From positions 54,042-64,976 of the forward strand of contig MU631678.1 in assembly GCA_026770615.1 (NCBI GenBank): 10,935 nucleotides of DNA. The letters are read 5' to 3'. This stretch comes from Pavlovales sp. CCMP2436. Taxonomy: Eukaryota; Haptophyta; Pavlovophyceae; Pavlovales. The translations under genes were made by a program, and so were the position numbers. This document shows positions 7,493-10,935 of this stretch, piece after piece (within the stretch, counting starts at the first letter, position 1; every line of letters starts with the position of its first letter). The notes below the pieces were generated by a model. It saw only the letters and a list, made by a program, of their open reading frames with translations. It was not told where the DNA came from and made no database searches.

Positions 7493-7502
7493 CACCAAAA
7501 GG
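7493..7502. repeat. Right target-site duplication of the MULE
   Basis: CACCAAAAGG directly follows the right TIR end (CGGGAGCCG ending at 7492). It pairs with CACCAGAAGG at 2464-2473 with one mismatch, which marks the outer limits of the insertion. Confidence 0.85.
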
Positions 7503-7794
7503 TATGCGAGATATGCCGGTCCGAAATGCAGGAAGTCGAAAGACAAAAAGACAAACGAGCATCGGTTTGGGCACGTTGAGAACATATTCCTGGACCGTCA
7601 CTTTAATTTTCCTAACTAATTGTCAAGGACAAGTCGAGGACAAGTCGAGGACTCAATAACTAATTGCGGAATTGTTTCTAAGTAGCGCCACCGACTTAAT
7701 AAACGTATAATTTTAGAATGACGTGTCCTATTAACAGCTCGCCTAGAGTCAACGATCTTTTCAGTCCGAAGTCTCGATCGCCTCCTCGGCGCTA
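7503..7794. other. Spacer right of the MULE, no gene seen
   Basis: This holds a short tandem GGACAAGTCGA (about 7625-7650), two AACTAATTG copies, and the first copy of a ~45-bp block (7690-7737) that recurs at 8735-8779. No supportable coding sequence is present. Confidence 0.6.
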
Positions 7795-7964
7795 CAGGGG
7801 ATCGCGGGCAATAAGAAACCGTCGTGTTAAGAAACTGAGCCTCGTTTTTCTGCCCTTCAATAGTAATTTGAACCAAAATTTAACAATTTTTCGTATGTAA
7901 TTTGCTAAGAAACTCAGCCTCAGTCTCAAAAAGCGCCGTTCTTATTGCCCGCGATCATCCCCTG
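7795..7964. mobile_element. 170-bp MITE with TA target duplication (Tc1/mariner-like)
   Basis: The left end is CAGGGGATCGCGGGCAATAA (from 7795) and the right end is its complement, ending in CCCCTG at 7964 with a 3-base GAT insertion. Each end abuts a TA dinucleotide (7793-7794 and 7965-7966). The pairing extends inward, more loosely, to about 55-60 bp per arm around TGAGCCTCGTTT-like sequence. The interior is too short to encode anything. TA duplication and CAGG-type termini suggest the Tc1/mariner superfamily, but no transposase is nearby to confirm this. Confidence 0.8.
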
Positions 7965-8469
7965 TATACAAACGCCGGGAAGGGAGGTGCGGGGCCAAAC
8001 CGACTTAACCAAAGGGTGCCTGAAGGTATAAAATTAAAATGATTGGGGTAGCGGCTGGACCCTTCAGAATTGGCTTTCCAAGACGTCTGATACTATGTAG
8101 CCGTCGTCGCCATTGGCAATGCCTCCCGCCCGTCCCTCTTCACAGAGTCAGAGGGATATTCAGCGGTGGGGCGATAGTGGCGGCGGCCGGGCGGAGACGA
8201 CAATGACAACCCGTTGCAGCCACGGGGACGCTGCTGCGCACGCGGGCGCTTCACAAACTGGGAGCGCCCGGGGGTTACAGGGGGGAGCAAATAGTCCGAC
8301 ATTAGTCCTGGCAGCAAGGATGGTGGTAGGTGAGATTGGTGGATATTAGTTATTAACTATATATATTAGCGGCTCATCATGGTTCAACAGGTGTTGTGCA
8401 ACCCCGGGCGTGAAGGGTGGTGCTAACCCGCACCTGGGGCACAGAGCCCGACGGAGCCCGGCGGTGATA
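7965..8469. other. Spacer, no recognisable gene
   Basis: Mixed-composition sequence. Short open frames on both strands at 8093-8349 are low-complexity and resemble nothing I know. A TA-rich patch lies at 8346-8370. Confidence 0.5.
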
Positions 8470-8540
8470 CCCCAGGTGGATGTCACCTGGGGCAGACAAA
8501 AAGTCGGTGATACCCGGGGTAGACCTACTCGGGTATCACC
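8470..8540. repeat. Two adjacent perfect hairpins
   Basis: CCCCAGGTG/CACCTGGGG (8470-8478 and 8484-8492, 5-base loop) is followed by GGTGATACCCG/CGGGTATCACC (8506-8516 and 8530-8540, 13-base loop). The word GGTGATACCC occurs just before the first hairpin as well, so the pair looks like one duplicated and diverged unit. Function unknown. Confidence 0.7.
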
Positions 8541-8593
8541 CTACCCGTGTGCGGGCGGTCTTCTGTATATTAATAGATTCGATTTTAATATCC

Positions 8594-8700
8594 TGGGGGG
8601 GCTTCGCCCCCCAACCCCCCCACGCCTGCGGCGGGTCTACTTTCTCATTTATGGGGGCTCTGGGGGCCAGACCCCCGGCCCTACGGTCCGGGCAAATGGG
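8594..8700. repeat. Cluster of short GC hairpins
   Basis: GGGGGGC-TTC-GCCCCCC (8596-8612) is followed by GGGGG/CCCCC (8662-8666 and 8672-8676) and CCCGG/CCGGG around 8674-8691. This resembles dispersed GC-hairpin repeats known from some algal and organellar genomes. The 110-codon open frame across it is a product of the repeats. Confidence 0.55.
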
Positions 8701-8734
8701 TGCGGTCCGACACCCTTGCTAAAGTCGGTCGTCC

Positions 8735-8779
8735 CGATTTAAATTAGTTATAATTTTGAATGACGTGTCCTAGAACAGG
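8735..8779. repeat. Second copy of a ~45-bp dispersed block
   Basis: Matches 7690-7737 in direct orientation: both contain TATAATTTT(A)GAATGACGTGTCCTA, with a similar ccga-tta lead and an aacag tail. The copies are about 1.04 kb apart and differ by a few bases and small indels. Confidence 0.7.
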
Positions 8780-9560
8780 CCTTCCTTCCACTTTCCATGG
8801 CGGCCGTCTTTTTGCCCGAGTCGCCGTCGCGGGACGGGCGCTGGCGGGCGTAGGCGGCCCCGAGGCGGTCGACCACAAGCCTAGCGGGGGGTCAAAACTC
8901 GCTGAACTGTCAAAACTCGCTGAACTGACTGTCGTGCCGCGCGCCCGGGCGCTCGCGGGCGCTTACACGCCTGCGGCACGCAACCGCTGGACGGGGCCCT
9001 CGCGGTCCTGCCAAGCGCGTGCACGGCACAGGGGCCTGGGGACGATCTAGGGCTCGCACGCAGCCTGCGCGCGCGAGGACGTCGAGGACATGGGAGCTAT
9101 GGTCGGCCCCTTTCGCGCTGGCCGCACGCAAGCACGTGCGCTCGCCGCGGGGAAGGCCTGGGTCGGCGGGCTCTACCTGCGCCTTTCGGGTCCGTGCTCG
9201 AGCATGCCCGGGCCGCCGTTTATCTCGCCTATGGACGGTGTGCGAGGCGTGGGGGACCCTGCCCGGCCTTGTCTCGAGTGGGCACCGGGCGGCGACGGCC
9301 GAGCACGTGGCGTTTTCATCCGCATCACGGGCACCGGCGTGGCTCGCTCTATTACGCCCGTGGAGGTGATCCTCGTCGCCAGCCGCGCTGGCAGCTTCCC
9401 TGTCAGATATCAGGGGTCTGACGGCAGCACGCACAGCGACGGTGGCCGCGCGCGCGCACTTTCGGTGAGCCATGTTGGGCGCTGGCTGCGCACTGCCTGG
9501 GCGATCACTGGCTGAATTCGTCGGCCGCACACATCAGATTTGCCTGACTGCTGCTGCCTG
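8780..9560. other. GC-rich sequence, no recognisable gene
   Basis: Open frames exist on both strands (plus 9090-9515, minus 8910-9530), but they overlap one another, are Arg/Ala/Gly-rich and match no family I recognise. An exact 18-bp tandem GTCAAAACTCGCTGAACT lies at 8891-8908 and 8909-8926. A 6-bp hairpin GTCAGA/TCTGAC lies near 9401-9421. It could be degraded mobile-element or intronless coding DNA, but I cannot show either. Confidence 0.45.
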
Positions 9561-9890
9561 TCTTCCTATTAAGTAATATAAGTCGTAGCTTAAAAATGAC
9601 CGCCCATTCATAAAATAGACGGACAAGCTCAGCATGGTTAATATTAAGACTAAAGCCCGACCGGTATAGACGGACCGGCGTACGATGTGACCTCCCCACA
9701 CCAACACTGCTGCTCCCATAGAACTCAGGAGTCCGGTCATGCACCGATGCTCCACCCATCTATTTTTTTGTATCTAATATGATACAAAAGAGCATGATTC
9801 CGATTGTCAATATTAAATCGCAGCCGGGTCGCTCGCGCAACTTGACAAAGTTATCAGTCACTTTATATTTATTCATTTATAACTGAATCG
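9561..9890. other. AT-richer spacer with a perfect hairpin
   Basis: No gene seen. TTTTGTATC/GATACAAAA (9766-9774 and 9781-9789) forms a perfect 9-bp stem with loop TAATAT, preceded by a T run. CCGGT/ACCGG pair near 9660-9680. Confidence 0.5.
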
Positions 9891-10935
9891 GTGGACGCGC
9901 GCTGCCGCTGGGCCGAGCCCGCAGTTTATCAAGCATATAGCAGGCGCTTCGCGCGGCGCGGCCGGCCCGCATCAGGCCCGTCTAACTCCAACCCTCTGAC
10001 CGGCCCGAAGGGAAGGGGAGGCACAGAGTGCAGAGCGGCCTCGCCACCTGCTACGGCCCTCTGCGACTACTAGGCACCGCGCGGTAACCGCAGCGTAGAC
10101 GAACCTCGCACGGCGTGCCGCCTGGAAAGTTTGCCATCACTCACCTGCACGGGCGGGCGGCGCGGGTGAAGGTGCTGGGCCCGCTCTGGCCTGCCCCTGC
10201 TTGTGGTTGCACCGTGCCGTGCGCTCTTCCGGCATGACCCAGCTTGACGGCACGGGCGCGCATCGCCGAATCTAGCGGAAAAGGGCACCAGCCGGCGGGT
10301 TGTCGATGGCACGGGTCGTTGCGAGCGTCCTTGAGCCGCGCGAGCTAGTCGGCCGACCGGCTCTGCGCCCGGTGAGTACCTCGGGGATGGCACGATGGGG
10401 CTGGCGGCGCACCTTCAATGTCGCCCACCTGCGTCGCTGGCCGTCGAGAAGCGGTCGGACGCCCGTGCCACCCAAGGGGGATTCGTGGTATGGGCGCTCC
10501 CGGGGTCGCCAGGGCCGAAGGGCGCGCCCCCCGAGCGACACGGGGCTCTCCAGGACGGTGAGCATGGCCGCCCAAAGCGCCACGAAAAGAGGTCCTGCGA
10601 TCGTCCGTCGCCGGGCGTGCGTGTCGGGGTATGCGGCCGCAAGGCGCTGGATCAGCAATCTTGACGAGGTCTGCCGCACATTCGTCACTGGCCGCCACGG
10701 CCACCGAGCGACAGGAGCGACGCCACGAGCTCGAGCGCCGCGCGAGAATCGTGACCCGGCGAGATTTTGTTTCGACACGCGAAGCCTATTTGAAAGTGGA
10801 AGGCCTGTTTCACAAGTAATAAACAAGGTAGCCCGCGCACTGGGGGGGGTCGTTCCTCACTCGGGCTTCACCGCAAAGCCCGACCCCGGGGCCGCGGCCA
10901 CGGCGGTGATGCCCGAGGGTGGAGCCGACCTCAGC
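9891..10935. other. GC-rich sequence, no recognisable gene
   Basis: The longest frame (minus 10272-10826, 184 codons) has no motif I recognise and is matched by equally open antisense frames, as expected for GC-rich DNA. A 20-base-class match links 10790-10812 in inverted orientation to 8774-8797. Nothing else is supportable. Confidence 0.45.

Noticed and set aside
8470..8620. Helitron 3' end
   Set aside because: No CTRR tetranucleotide at the right distance after the hairpins and no TC start identified.
8410..8742. 110-codon plus-strand frame
   Set aside because: Runs across two hairpin clusters and reads as Pro/Gly-rich translation of GC repeats.
8910..9530. 206-codon minus-strand frame, and the 141-codon plus frame at 9090-9515
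   Set aside because: They overlap each other, are Arg/Ala-rich, and no motif or homology is recognised; long frames are expected by chance at this GC content.
10272..10826. 184-codon minus-strand frame
   Set aside because: No recognisable motif, and equally open frames lie on the other strand.
1..10935. CRISPR array, bacterial operon or phage region
   Set aside because: Spliced genes, eukaryotic transposons and microsatellites throughout, with no regularly spaced repeats.

Overview
The window is nuclear DNA from a eukaryote, most likely a protist or alga. Exons are GC-rich with mostly G/C-ending codons. They are interrupted by spliceosomal introns with GT/AG ends, several with long C-rich pyrimidine tracts before the acceptor, and set in AT-rich, microsatellite-rich spacers. 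I see no prokaryotic operon structure and no rRNA, tRNA or CRISPR. The lineage (haptophyte, stramenopile or other) cannot be fixed from this sequence.

Layout. (1) 1-2275, minus strand: the 5' part of a SulP/SLC26-type sulfate/anion transporter gene. It has a 471-nt first exon (1805-2275), a 511-bp intron, a 46-nt second exon (1248-1293) and a long AT-rich second intron that runs off the left edge. That intron hosts an 879-bp structure (215-1093) with 115-bp near-identical inverted repeats around a (TA/GATATA)n core. (2) 2464-7502: a complete Mutator-like element (MULE) of 5,019 bp (2474-7492). It has about 0.8-kb terminal inverted repeats (TIRs) and a 10-bp target-site duplication with one mismatch. 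(3) 7503-8735: spacer with a 170-bp TA-flanked miniature inverted-repeat element (7795-7964), a repeated ~45-bp block, and clusters of hairpins. (4) 8736-10935: GC-rich sequence with no gene I recognise, split by an AT-richer segment at about 9,560-9,890.

The MULE is the main content. Its transposase gene runs on the minus strand from 7314 to 3453 in eight proposed exons that join in frame to 912 codons (stop included): a Ser/Pro/Ala-rich N-terminus, a FAR1/WRKY-GCM1-like zinc-binding domain, a MULE transposase domain, a SWIM zinc finger and a basic/acidic tail. Exon 1 lies mostly inside the right TIR, so the left TIR carries an inverted, truncated copy of the same coding sequence. The gene appears dead or dying: an in-frame TAA sits immediately before the first catalytic Asp position, that position reads Tyr, and the conserved CxxH His after the second Asp is also Tyr.

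The element lies about 200 bp upstream of the transporter start codon, in the same orientation, so its left TIR now forms the distal 5' flank of that gene. The transporter and the transposase have no shared function that I can infer; the link is positional.
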